Origin: Liolophura sinensis
Lineage: Eukaryota > Mollusca > Polyplacophora > Chitonida > Chitonidae
Assembly: GCF_032854445.1 (NCBI RefSeq)
Contig: NC_088302.1
Coordinates: 36,956,191-37,020,190 of the forward strand
Direction of reading: 5' to 3'
Length of the DNA: 64,000 bases
A program made the position numbers and the translations under genes. The notes below the pieces were generated by a model. The model saw nothing but the letters and a program-made list of their open reading frames with translations. It was not told the DNA's origin and made no database searches. Positions 1-10,670 of the stretch are shown in pieces (position 1 is the first letter of the stretch; each line of letters starts with the position of its first letter).

Positions 1-526
1 TTAATGTTATGGTCAAGGCTGTGCTGTTGTATTTATACATTGGAGTGCTGATTTCAGTAAATATATCGTATGACTTACACAGTATTGACATTGCTTCTCA
101 AGCAGCCTGTCTTTAAGCGGTATCATCTTGCTTGAAAGAATCTCAGCAGCAGTAGCACTAAGCTGAACATAGGACCAAGACATGTTTGTTCTAAAATGCC
201 AATTTTAATAGTGACACAGCAACCAAGACTTCAAACCATAACTGCTTTTGATTAGAATGTTACAAATGTGGCCCCTGGCCTTGAAATGTGGGTGGTTGAC
301 GTAATCAAAAAATCGGTTACAGGTTTTAAGCCTTGAATAACCAATTGTTCGGTTTCGCCAACACACGAAAACAGGCCAATCATTCCAGTTGCATTGACCT
401 GATTGATAAATAGGTCACGGACTTCAACGAAATTTGGTCAGAGCAGAAAGCTGGTAACTGCATAAATTTTAGTGCATACTGGCATTGAGTTCAAGTTCAA
501 TAGAAAACTTTGCAACATCTTGGCAC

Positions 527-812
527 CAAATGACCGTTTCATTCATGGTCGTATTAGCGCTTGTTTATTTGCCAACGGACAAGTATTAAAACAACCTGGG
601 AAGAGCTAGCTCTAACAACTGACAACTTCGATTTTTGGTAGCTTTCACTGTGGATGGTCATCATTGCGGGAGTAACGCTAATATACCCATTGAGCGCTAT
701 GCAGTTTAAGCTCTGCTTTTGTGGGAACGCTCTGGGGGACAGATCAAAGTAACTGATTTGTTGGTCGACACATTTACACTCCACCCAACCAACATGCAAA
801 TGACCGTTTCAT
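527..812. mobile_element. possible 254 bp insertion flanked by a 16 bp direct repeat
   Basis: CAAATGACCGTTTCAT occurs perfectly at 527-542 and 797-812, like a target-site duplication around the intervening 254 bp. I do not recognise the inserted segment. No gene is evident in 1-1410 otherwise. Confidence 0.4.
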
Positions 813-1410
813 CCATTTTGATTTATTTTGATTTATATACATGTAGAATGTTACATCATACACATATGTAACAATTACAGTATACAAACTGACCATAGCA
901 TATTTTGATTGTAGAAAGTTACATGTTATATAGTGCCTACAATATATAACTGCAAACTCATCACAGCATCTTTTAATTAAAACACTGGAAGTTGGCAGTA
1001 ATACATATATTTGCATACATTTGATTTACCTGGGAACTGGATTAGCAGATTTTAACACGCAGAAGCCACTAACTCAAATTTGCAAGGCTAGCAACAACAT
1101 GTTTCATAAGAAGAACATGTTGAAACTAGCTTGGTGCTTCTAGGCTTTTGCTTAACATCTAGATTATGACACATATTGAAGTGATTTACTTGTCTAAAGC
1201 GATGTTACTGATAAGTAGGAGTTGCTGTACAGTTGTCCATTGTTTTAATGTGACATTCCAATCATTAACTTTTCCTTGGCGATAACTTGTTTTTTGTAAT
1301 TTTCTTACTATTAAATTGTGCATCACCTTTTGCCCTTGGTAGTGGTCGTGTTGTAGTAATTTGATATGGTAATTCTAAATTATTTCACTTTATAGTGCAA
1401 TCTTTTACAG

Positions 1411-1490
1411 TAAAAATCAGTCAAGTAGATGACATACCTACTCCACCCCCTCTCCGTCCCAGCCCCTTCAAGAAAAATAAAATGCATGAG
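1411..1490 (+). CDS. candidate proline-rich exon of the GRAF-type gene
   Basis: After a reasonable acceptor (tcttttacag, ending at 1410) one frame reads KISQVDDIPTPPPLRPSPFKK followed by NKMHE, a proline-rich linker of the kind that precedes SH3 domains in GRAF proteins. The donor is uncertain. GAG/gtgttg at 1490 is phase 0 and does not suit the next recognised exon at 4668, which needs phase 1. A weaker gtacaa donor at 1504 would be in phase (exon end 1503). An unrecognised exon between 1504 and 4668 is also possible. Confidence 0.4.
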
Positions 1491-1639
1491 GTGTTGTTGC
1501 CATGTACAATGCCTTGAGCTTTGTCATGTTGTAAGAAATATCTGGTTAAAGATGTTGTCACCTGTTTGTTTATGTGAGGTATCCCCACCCTTTGACTTGG
1601 TTATCCTATTACACATTTATGCCAGATGCCTATCCCTTT

Positions 1640-1800
1640 TAGACAGGGATAGGCCAGGTTCATGTTCTGGACAACCAGGTGTTGCTGTACTATGACAGAG
1701 TGCTTGTTGTGTCTGGTGTCTTTGGCATGGCATCCAGTGAAGCAGCACAGTGCATGTATATGGAGACTGTGACTGGCCTGTCTACAAGGAGACACTGTGT
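1640..1800 (+). mobile_element. degraded copy of SINE family C
   Basis: Phrases such as TGTCTGGTGTCTTTGGCATG match the reverse complement of the copies at 23536-23850 and 49777-50123. The copy is strongly diverged. Confidence 0.5.
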
Positions 1801-2927
1801 TGTAACGTGACTTATATTATGTTGAAAGCAATACTAAACAACAAGCAAACAGAAAAACAAGTTCTGTCTTGTACATGTCCGTGAACTACAAGGAGTTTGT
1901 GACACATAAACTGTCTTCACGGAGAAATGGAAACAGAAAAATGTATGCTCTTTCTGATGGGTATTACACATATTTGTAGAAAATGCTGCAATCCATCCAA
2001 TTCTGTTTTTTTTTTAAAATACTTTTATTATACATATACATAAACTACTTAATAACCTATTGTAGAGGTAATTAGGGCTCCTAAGGGTACTGGTTCAAAA
2101 TCTGATGTGATCTCTTTTTCACCACTAGAATCTCTGCCTAATCACATGCATCAACAATGTGGTATCCCCAGGTGTTATACTACTATTACATTTTGACTGT
2201 TTGAACATGTATTCCAAACGACTCTGTCTTTCTGTTGTAACTCTAAATCAACAAGATTACTCAGTGCCCCAGGCAGTTCTGTTGCATGATAAATGTGTAG
2301 AATATTACACCAGATGCTTCTAAGGTTGCTAAGATATTATGATCTAAACCGTGTATGTGATGCTAGAAAAAAAGATATTAGGTAGATGAGTAAAGATCAA
2401 GAGAAACCAAATCAGTGAAGTATTTTTGTGAAAGCTTTATGGATGGGTATACATTGTACATGTAGCTGTACATCACTGGATGTTCTTCGGCAGCTGATGT
2501 ATCAGATATTTATAGATTTCAGATGATTTTTGTTTTTTTTTTTCTTTTTTTTTCTTTATTTTTTTTTTTATACATCTAAAGCAGTGTTAAGGGTGATATC
2601 TGAAAAAGCACTGCATGTATTAGGCTCAGCTTGTTGCGTTCATGTAAAGAACTATAATGTGAGGGGGATGTTCACTCATTGATGATCTGTGTTGATGTTT
2701 AATTACAAGTTTTAACGATGTAGCCTCTCTTTTTAAATACATGCCTTGAAATCAGCGTGTTAAGGTAAATCATAAGGGTATTGTCTCTGTTATTGCCTAT
2801 TAAGGGTACTGCATTCAGGTGTGTCCTACAGGTGAGCTCTTTGGTAGCTTCAGGTTATTTATCATGATCTTTCATCAAATTCAAATGTCGTACAGAAAGC
2901 TTTGTTCTTATTTTGTTTTCTTTTTTT

Positions 2928-2949
2928 GGGGGGGGGGGGGGGGGGGGGG
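2928..2949 (+). repeat. 22-base G homopolymer
   Basis: An uninterrupted run of 22 G follows a T-rich stretch in an intron. It could form a G-quadruplex and is also a spot where assembly length may be wrong. Confidence 0.95.
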
Positions 2950-3393
2950 AATCATGCCGTCTCCATTTGATTGAACCCAAGTTAAGAATCATTCGTACAC
3001 TTGCAGGTACATTCTGCCTCGTTGTGTATTTCTCAATGTGATTTCTGATGTAAGTTGGTGAGTCATTGTATTAAAGTGTGTTGGTGGGTAACCTGTACAA
3101 ACCAGCTACTGTTTGGTGATTGATTGTTAGTGAAGAAAGTGGAATAAGTATGGCCTCAAAGATGAAAGGGGTTTTTTGGGGCTTTTTTTTTGTGTGTGTG
3201 TGTTTTAAAGGGCTTCACCCTGTACAACATTGTAGAAATCTGACTGATTTCAGTCCAGCTTATACTTCACCTAAAGCTATGGTCTTGTCATTTACAATGT
3301 AAAAAGTGTTATAAAGTAACAGTATCAGAAGCCCAGCAAGTAGTAGTCATCCTAAATAATGATCATATAGTCAAGTTATGGTCGTTTAGTATA

Positions 3394-3480
3394 TTTATTT
3401 ATTGATGTAATTGGTGTTTTACACCATACTCTAGAATATTTCATATTGGTGAAGTTGACTGCATTGGTGAGAGGCTTCTG
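3394..3480 (-). mobile_element. internally deleted SINE family A copy
   Basis: Read in reverse orientation it has the tail (TTATTTATTGATGTAATTGG, TGTTTTACACCATACTC, AATATTTCA) joined directly to head-proximal sequence (GCATTGGTGAGAGGCTTCTG, GATCATT). The body is missing. Confidence 0.7.
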
Positions 3481-4667
3481 GATCATTGGTCTGTTAATAT
3501 AAAGTAGATAACTGTGATTATCTTGTAGATCTTTAGTGGTAATATTATATACAAAGTTACCCAGATAATAGTTGTATTTCGGTGAGTAAATGTTGAGGCC
3601 AGAGGAAAATCACTGCTCTGCTACTGGGAAACAGAACATGGAACATACATGTAGGTCATTATTTGTCTGCATTTACAGACCGTGTTTTGTAAGGATTTTG
3701 CAATGAGCAACTAAGGCTTCAGTTTGTGAGATGCTGACAGAACATTAACACAAGTAAAAGTACTGATGTGAGTTATAACCAGGCCTACATCTATATAAAG
3801 TAAGATCAGAAGGTCAACAGGAAGTGTGTTTTATACATGTACAGTATGTTTTAATACGCACAGAATGGCATCTGAAGAACACATTTTCACTGGGTGGTAT
3901 TAAAAGTCTGTGTGCTTTCAAGGTAAAGGTGGTGTGGAAGCGGAGAAGTGGATACTTTGCTTCAGCTTGTGGGAATTGACAACGTGTCTAAAATATCTAC
4001 AAAATACTGTATTTGACCTGGAATATCAACCTTGGCCATTACTAATTTTATCTGATTTTTAGAGTTTTTTTGATGTTTTGAGGATTATTTGAAGGACAAA
4101 ATGCTGTTCTATTGGGGAATGTAAGAAGCTAAAGTGATATGTTTATTATGGCATTTATATGCCACCTCAAAATGCCGTTATTTAGGTGGAATTCTTAGGG
4201 CAAATACAGTACTTCACACAAGTCTCCAATATTTGTGTTAACTTTGTGTCAATATTAGTGAACAAAATATAATAGTTGCAATACTTTTTTGATGTACCTG
4301 TAATCACTATATAAGATATATACCTTATGCAAGACTTCCTTTCCTGAAAAGCAATTAGCTAGTTACTTAGTGTAGAATTGTACATGTACAAAATCTGCAT
4401 ACATACTCTTCTCTACCATACTTGTTTTTGAATCATTTCAGATCTGATTGTTTATAGAAGAACAGATGAAATTCATACAAGTATCAGCTCCTTAGTTTCG
4501 ATGTAGATCCTAACACAGTTTTCAACCAAGTAGACCCATGAAAAATGCGTTTTCTCTTCTATGTACCTTATTTGTTCTTGACTGGTTTTACAGTTGTACC
4601 AACTTATTGTAAGGCTTATACTTATAGTAGCAGAGCTTTTGTATCGTATTTAATTCTCTCTTTACAG

Positions 4668-4710
4668 CAAACCGTGTCAGTATGTTCAACAACGCTGATC
4701 ATGCAGCATT
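4668..4710 (+). CDS. Graf: GRAF linker exon
   Basis: Acceptor tctctctttacag and donor gtaagtatct are both near-consensus. The phase is fixed by the following exon; it reads NRVSMFNNADHAA and a split Phe codon. Of the other two frames, one has a stop in this exon and the other runs into a stop after joining to exon 5643. Confidence 0.65.
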
Positions 4711-7700
4711 GTAAGTATCTGTGTGTCTTGATTTTTTTTTTAGGCATACATCAAAGCTTACCCTCTACCCACCCTCTGATGATCAAATGCACCTTCAAAT
4801 GTCATTAATGGGTTAACCATGACTTGATTATTGATAATACATACATCAAAGCTTGTATGTGGGAAGGTCTGCCAGCAGCCTGCAGATGGTCCTGGGTTTC
4901 CCCCGGGCTTTGCCCGGTTTCCTCCCACCATAATGCTGGCCGCCATCGTATAAGTGAAATATCCTTGAATACGACGTAAAACACCAATCAAATAAATAAA
5001 TACATCAAAGCTTCCCCTACAGCCCCTCCCCACCCTCAACCCCCCCGATGATTATATGCACCTTTCATATGTCATTTATGGGTTAACCTTGACTTGATTA
5101 TTGATAATAAGTAATGTCTCAGTTCTCTTGTGTTTAACTGTAATGTCATGGTGGGTGCTGTAAACCAAGCTGTACTTACAGGTGTACGTGTGGTATTATA
5201 ATCAGGGTGTTATACATGTAATGAAGGTGTTATTCTAGTAATGGGGTTAATATTACACATGCAGTTAGGGTGTTATATGTGTGATGAAGATGTTATACAC
5301 GTAAAGATGGTGTTATATGTACAAAGAGGATGTTAACGTTAATTAGCATTTAACGATATTGTTGTACATATATAAAAGTATACATGTATATATAATGTTT
5401 GACATGTCATGTGTAATGAGTGTTACATGTGTATTAAATTATGATGTCAAACATTATTAAGATTCTATACATGTGTTCATGTCTCATCCTTTATGTGTAG
5501 TATAGGACTCATTCAGATGTGTATTTTTCGATCATCATCCACATACCTTTGCCATAATTTGGAATGATCTGCTTAGAGAGATTGCACGACTAGAACTAAG
5601 GCTTTTGCTGTTTCATGACCTGAGTGTTGTTCCTTTTCGTAGCAGTTCAAGTGCGAAGAAACGTCCATCTAATGGCTCTATAACACAGTCCATGTGAGCA
5701 GTTTAACATGTCTAACCTTCCAAAACCTTGTCCTACCAGTCTGTCTTTACACAATGTCTCATTTTGCTGTATAAGTGCATGATGAATTTCACTATTGCCA
5801 TACATGTATGTCCTGTCATACTGTACATTATTCTCGCTCGTTTCTTACCTCGTTTCTGTGGAAAAATAACATAATGAATTGTTTTGACAAAACTTGGAAT
5901 CTTGAAAGAATCTGTGTATCTTGCTTATGATAGGTTTAAACTTGTACCAACCACTTGCTTACCCATGAAACCCAGTGTACATGTAATCCCCAGCATCTGT
6001 CTTGCTGTAGATCTATAGCCTCTTTGGGCATAATATGTTCAAAATCAAAGAGAAGAATAGAAGCAGTTTTATATTGTTGAACATAAATTTCTTCCTAAAA
6101 ATTAAATGATATGCCTATCTTTCTTGGTACAGTCAAGTAGTTTCAGAAAAATTTGCATATCATTATTACACGCTTTTGCATTTTCTCATTTGCATATATA
6201 CATGTACCGTGATCTGTGAATTATCTTGGTACACCTGTCACTCTGTCAGTCATTAATCTGTTGTCCTTGACCTAGTATTGTCCTGAGAGTGGTGTAATGT
6301 CTTGTGATATCTTCTCATTTATACTTCATGCACATATAGTGACTTCACTTCCTGTTCCATCGGTTATCTATCATTTTATATATAAAAAAAAGACTTCATA
6401 GTTTGATAGCTGTGTTTTGTAAGGTGTTGTGAGGCATTTCAGATTTTGATTTGAGACAGTAAATGAAAAAAGCTGTACAGATTAAAGGAGGATTCCACAG
6501 CAAAGTGTTCTTAAAACTAGGTGAAACGTTGTTGCTAAACTAATTAGTATCCTCATGTGCATAGCTTTTTCTTAAAAAAAATTGACTCAGAAAGTCATCA
6601 TATAAATATCATAGATTAGAGTACATAAATGTATTTAATTATTGAGGTAATAAATAATCCCTGTCTTAGTCTTTCCACTGGTGAGAGGAAGTCAACAGAA
6701 AAGCAATATTTTATAGCATCTTCAGTTGTCTGATTACTTGCAGCTAAGTTTATCCACTAATATCATCGGCTTATTATGTATGTATACAAGAATTCAGTAT
6801 AAATGTACATGTAGATATGCAGGTGGCTGTCTTTCTGCCCTATAGGACATCCTCAGTGACCAGTATGACAGGAAGTGTGGCCAGCAGTTTGTCCAGCAGT
6901 AGCAGTTCCTCCAAACCAAGACGGTCAGTGAGAAGAGATGACCAGTATCAGTTATGATCAAGTCTGACCAAGTAGCCACTCCACACACTCACTGACTAGA
7001 TCTGAAGAAACACCCGTTCCCAGTCTGCCGGATTAATCAGCTACCTTTGCCTCATATTCTTTCCTCAGATATAGTCAGCGTTAGATTAGTGTAGGGAATT
7101 ACCTTACCAGACCTGATTTTACTGATATTGATGTGATGGCCATTTTTGTTTTTATAAATTTCATAAACTTTGCTTGTCTTGTAAAAAAAAAAAATTCTTG
7201 TTAGTTTCTGACTACTGTATTTCACCTGGTGTTAGGTCTGTAAAAATGTGTAACTTTTCATCAAATCTTTAAATTTACAATGTATGTGTATTTTTCACAT
7301 TTTCAAAAATGTTGTAAAAGCCTGACATCCTACTTCTTGATGTGTGTGTATTAAATTATACTTCAGCACTTGTACTTTTGACCATTGCACTTTCAGTTCT
7401 GTGAGAACCCTGTATTCCTGTGATGCTGAGAATGAGTCTGAACTGTCCTTTGAACCAAACCAAATTATTACTAATGGTAAGTTAATTTAAGTAGGAAACT
7501 ACAGCACAGCTAACATACATGTATAATTGAGTACTGGGAGAGAGTATTGGCCAAGTGATTAAGGTGATTTCCTGTCAATTAAGTGATGGCCCAAGGCTGA
7601 TCATTATGCTCCATTCCATTCTCGGGGGTCTTAGTGCCAAAAGCCAGACTTTGGCACTCCTGTGTGGTCACACATGAAGTTTGCTTTAGACACCTTGCCT

Positions 7701-8536
7701 TCCACCACTAGGACGCATGTCGAATGTGGGAAAGTTTGTCAGTAACCGGTCAGAAGATTATTTACTCAAGCAATCTGACTGGCCCCGCTAGCACAGTTGG
7801 TAGAGTGTCTACTTTGGGAGCGGTAGATCCAGGGTCAGTCCTGGGTCGAGTCAGACGTAAGACTTTAAAAGAGGAAGTTGGAGTTTCCTCGCTTGGCGTT
7901 CAGCATGAAAGCGATAATGCACTTACTGGTTGACCTGTATCAGTGCAATGGCTCGGGCGGGGCGGGTTACTTGCATTCGGTAAGGCATCTCAGGGAAGCA
8001 GCATTAGATAAAATAGCGGTGGAAATCTGTCCTGCAACAAGGAGGCACATAACATGCATTCTAAGGATTCCTTCGTCGTCAAATGATGTCAAAAATTGTT
8101 AAATACAACGTTAAACCCCAAGCACTGGCTCACTCACTCCAGGCAATCTGGCTGCCTCTGCCCAAGCTGGCTGCCATCATACATGTGAAAAATTTTTGAG
8201 TATGGTGTTGAACAACAATCAAATAAATAAGAAAAAATATAAGTGTAACTGTTGTGCATATAATAAATTGGATGGCAATACGTATTGTGTATGTACATTT
8301 ATCTAAAGAGCGACTGTGAATACATACTCAGTATACCTAAATTACATGTACCTTGTGTGTTTCTGTTTTATCATACATGTAGTGGTATTAAATTTAGTTG
8401 CTGTGTGATGCTAATTGTTGTTACGTTTCTGGTTTTATCCTCAGTCCGATCGTCAAAAGAACCTGGCTGGTTAGAGGGTTCTTTAGGTGGAAAAACTGGA
8501 CTAATTCCCCAGAATTATGTGGAGTTTATAAACTGA
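4668..8536 (+). CDS. Graf: 3' end of a GRAF-type RhoGAP gene (ARHGAP10/26/42 family), C-terminal SH3
   Basis: Five exons join in phase: 4668-4710, 5643-5693, 6846-6923, 7397-7476 and 8445-8536, with stop TGA at 8534-8536. The joined product runs from a Ser-rich linker (NRVSMFNNADHAAF, SSSAKKRPSNGSITQ, then a serine run ending SKPRRS) into an SH3 domain beginning VRTLYSCDAENESELSF and ending EPGWLEG...GLIPQNYVEFIN. Family knowledge: GRAF proteins have BAR, PH, RhoGAP, linker and a C-terminal SH3 that ends almost exactly this way; they inactivate Rho-family GTPases and shape membranes in endocytosis and at adhesions. The SH3 shows the ALYDY-like YSCDAE segment, the acidic ELSFE stretch, the GW pair and the PQNYV end. 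The BAR, PH and RhoGAP parts must lie upstream, outside the window. The SH3 is split over two exons, joined at a Val codon (AATG/TC). SH3 identity is firm; assignment to GRAF rather than another SH3 protein is likely. Confidence 0.85.
4743..5108 (+). repeat. tandem duplication of a ~100 bp unit, interrupted by a SINE
   Basis: A unit starting CATACATCAAAGCTT and ending GACTTGATTATTGATAATA lies at 4743-4838. A second copy starts at 4838 and continues after a SINE at 5001-5108. The SINE is flanked on both sides by ATACATCAAAGCTT, its target-site duplication, so the tandem pair existed before the insertion. Confidence 0.75.
4855..5000 (+). mobile_element. SINE family A, 5'-truncated
   Basis: Contains TGGGAAGGTCTGCCAGCAGC, the CCCGGGCTTTGCCCGG block, CATAATGCTGGCCGCCATCG, then the tail GTAAAACACCAATCAAATAA. 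A 14 bp target-site duplication flanks it. The tRNA-like head is absent. Confidence 0.85.
5643..5693 (+). CDS. Graf: GRAF linker exon
   Basis: Acceptor ttgttccttttcgtag, donor gtgagc. It reads SSSAKKRPSNGSITQS with a split Met codon (AT/G) completed by the exon at 6846. Length 51 nt keeps the frame. Confidence 0.7.
6846..6923 (+). CDS. Graf: GRAF Ser-rich linker exon with possible retained-intron end
   Basis: Acceptor ctttctgccctatag. It encodes TSSVTSMTGSVASS followed by a serine run and SKPR. The donor gtcagt gives an Arg codon split CG/T that joins cleanly to the SH3 exon. If the donor is not used, the frame runs on through SVRRDDQYQL to a TGA at 6955-6957, giving a product without SH3. 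Confidence 0.75.
7397..7476 (+). CDS. Graf: GRAF SH3 exon, first half
   Basis: Acceptor ttgcactttcag, donor gtaagt. It encodes SVRTLYSCDAENESELSF and EPNQIITN: the RT-loop half of the SH3 domain, with the ALYDY-like YSCDAE and the acidic ESELSFE stretch. Confidence 0.9.
7728..8232 (+). mobile_element. SINE family A relic split by a family B SINE
   Basis: 7728-7778 (TGTGGGAAAGTTTGTCAG...) and 8140-8232 (GCTGCCATCATACATGTGAA... CAATCAAATAAATAAG) look like the two halves of one diverged family A copy. The 8 bp GCAATCTG is repeated at the break points, as expected for insertion of the inner element. Confidence 0.6.
7779..8139 (+). mobile_element. tRNA-derived SINE, family B, nested
   Basis: It begins with a tRNA-like promoter: an A box (TAGCACAGTTGGTAGAG) followed about 50 bp later by a B-box-like GGTCGAGTC. 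It ends GTTAAACCCCAAGCACTGGC then TCACTCACTCC. It lies in the intron between the two SH3 exons, inside a family A relic. Confidence 0.75.
8445..8536 (+). CDS. Graf: GRAF SH3 exon, second half and stop
   Basis: Acceptor ggttttatcctcag. It encodes RSSKEPGWLEGSLGGK, then TGLIPQNYVEFIN and stop. The GW pair and the PQNYV motif mark the ligand-binding surface of the SH3. The protein ends two residues after the domain, as in vertebrate GRAF proteins. Confidence 0.92.
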
Positions 8537-8845
8537 CACTGGGTGACCAATCCACACACAGAAGCAGAAGTCTTGCATTTTGAAGATTGACTGACTGAAC
8601 AAATGACTGATTGCAGATAGAGTCCGTTACATACCTTCCATGATCCATATTGTCTTGAGAGAGTAGGAAAGCTCATTTGCTTTTGGATTTCCATGGATGT
8701 TGTTTGGTTGCGGTGTGTTGTCTTGGTTCTACATTTCACTGAGATCTTCAGCATCCTCTGTCCAATGTAGACTGAAAAATTGACTTATGTTAGAACTGGT
8801 CTGAGGGTAAAAATTCTGCAGGAGATATAGTGTGACTAAAATAGG

Positions 8846-9096
8846 TCAGCTTGAATTGCGAGAATGTCAGCTTGAATTGCGAGAATGTCAGCTTGAATTG
8901 CGAGAAGATAGGCTTGTATTGCCAGATGGTCCTGATGGTCCAGTTCCTAGATGAACCGCGCTTCATTCCAGAGGCAAGCCTACTCAGAAAGTTGCAAGAA
9001 AAGCAAAGAGTCTTGTTGGATTGCAAGGTCAGCTTGGATTGCAAGACGGTCCAGTTCAGAGATGGACCTCTTCATTCCAGTGGCAAGCCTTACTCA
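8846..9096 (+). repeat. 21 bp triplicate and a diverged duplicated segment in the 3' UTR region
   Basis: GTCAGCTTGAATTGCGAGAA plus T occurs three times in a row at about 8846-8908. A related phrase, GTCAGCTTGGATTGCAAGA, recurs near 9028. The segments after each (CCAGTTC...AGATG...TTCATTCCAG...GGCAAGCC, at 8939-8988 and 9050-9096) are diverged copies of one another. Confidence 0.8.
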
Positions 9097-10404
9097 ACTG
9101 TGCATATTCAAGCCAGCAAGACTTTTGGCAGACCATGATAAATGTGATGATTGAAGTTTCTTTGCGAATGTTTTCGTTTTCATAGATGTATATGTAGTTA
9201 CACCATAAATGTCTGCATGAAAACTCAGGGCTAGTAACATGATTGAGACAGTGAAATGACCAAATGCTTGGATGGAATTACACATTTCTAAGTGTTTTGA
9301 TAAATGGAAATGCTAGGTGATCTTTGAGACAAGCCCACAGAGGTAGAAATGTGTGCAGGGACATGAACTTAGTTGAAATATTGGAACTGACTTTTACTAT
9401 AAAAGTGCAAGGATCTTGAAGAGACGTTCAAAGGTGACGGCAAAGGCTTGTGGGAAGTATGTCAGAAAGGAATATTTGCGAAGAGACCATGATGTGTTGA
9501 AATCAGCCAGTTTTGCGATGTCTTTAAATGAGAGTGATAAGAACTTTGTGAATGGTTGAACAGCAAAATGGGTGGCTGCATTCAATTAACCTTAATGTTC
9601 TGTTGAAGGAATCTCAAGAGCTTTTGTTATGATCAAGGATTTAATGTTTACATGGACATTTAACATGTAGTTGTATATGTATATTTTGGTCGTGGTTTGT
9701 TTCCTCCAAGACAGTTAATTCATTGTATATATTGATATAGGGTATATATACATGTGGGTCATTTACATATGTATGCAGAGTACAGTAATAAAAATATCAA
9801 TAATGACTGGGCCAACAAAATATTTAACTTCTCCGTAAAAATTGCATTGCAAAAACCGTTAAGATGTCTAGCATAGTTGTAGTTTTTGATACATCAATGC
9901 ATGTTGTTCTACTGTCAGATGTTCGTGTACGTTTTGATGCTACTGTGAATTTTGTGTGTAAAACAGTTCTTCTTTGGAGGGTTGTTGGTGAACGGAGCTT
10001 GCCATGCATCTGGGTAAAGGCAAACATGTCAGCATTTCTTGCAGGCAGTATGCGCGAAACCATTAATTGGAGATTCAGTTGAAACATTTACTTATTTAAT
10101 TACATATTGTTCAGTATGGTACATACCTATGCATCATATTCAGTTCAATTAAAGACACGGGCCAAGTTGCTCCTTTCTTGTCCATTCTTCGTTTACTGCA
10201 TGAGCTCTAGAATATAATCGGCCATGCGAAGGAAAATATACCTGTAGTAAGGTTACATCCTGTTTGCAGTAGCCTTCATAGCCTTCATCATCTACATGTA
10301 CTTCTTCATACTCTTATATGTTTCATATATGTGATGTGCTTGCCAAAGGATGCATGTGTGTTGGGATAATTATGTACAGGAATGTAATTCAAATGTTATT
10401 AATC

Positions 10405-10670
10405 TGGCTTTTTGCGTTCTTCAAAATGGGAGGTAAATTTCCCCACATCTTTATGAACAGAACCTATCAGTTGACAAGTCCTGTCACTTTGCCTGTATGG
10501 CCCCTCAGCTAACAGATGGCGCTAGGGTTCTAAATCACATTTTGTATGTTAAAGATTAGGACCACCTGGTAGCTGGAGGGACAAACAGGCAAAGTGATGG
10601 GGCTCTTTGATGGGCTCTGCTATGAGTCTCCCATAAGTTTACCTCCGACATGAAAAAAGCTGAAGATTTT
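10405..10670. mobile_element. imperfect fold-back (MITE-like) element
   Basis: The left arm (GGGAGGTAAA..., CACTTTGCCTGT, CAGCTAACAGATGG) and the reverse complement of the right arm (GGAGGTAAAC..., CACTTTGCCTGT, CAGCTACCAGGTGG) are alignable over about 100 bp, with a short centre near 10518-10560. No transposase frame is present. This is a non-autonomous palindromic element or the relic of one. Confidence 0.55.

Noticed and set aside
2129-2171. Possible GRAF exon (AATCTCTGCC... to CCCCAG)
   Set aside because: The acceptor is fair, but the donor is weak and the frame that fits the next exon gives a peptide unlike a GRAF linker.
3225-3298. Possible GRAF exon reading NLTDFSPAYTSPKAM
   Set aside because: Poor pyrimidine tract and weak donor; no phase support.
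6484-6600. MITE starting TTAAAGGAGGATTCC
   Set aside because: Only one end resembles a terminal repeat; no matching inverted end found nearby.
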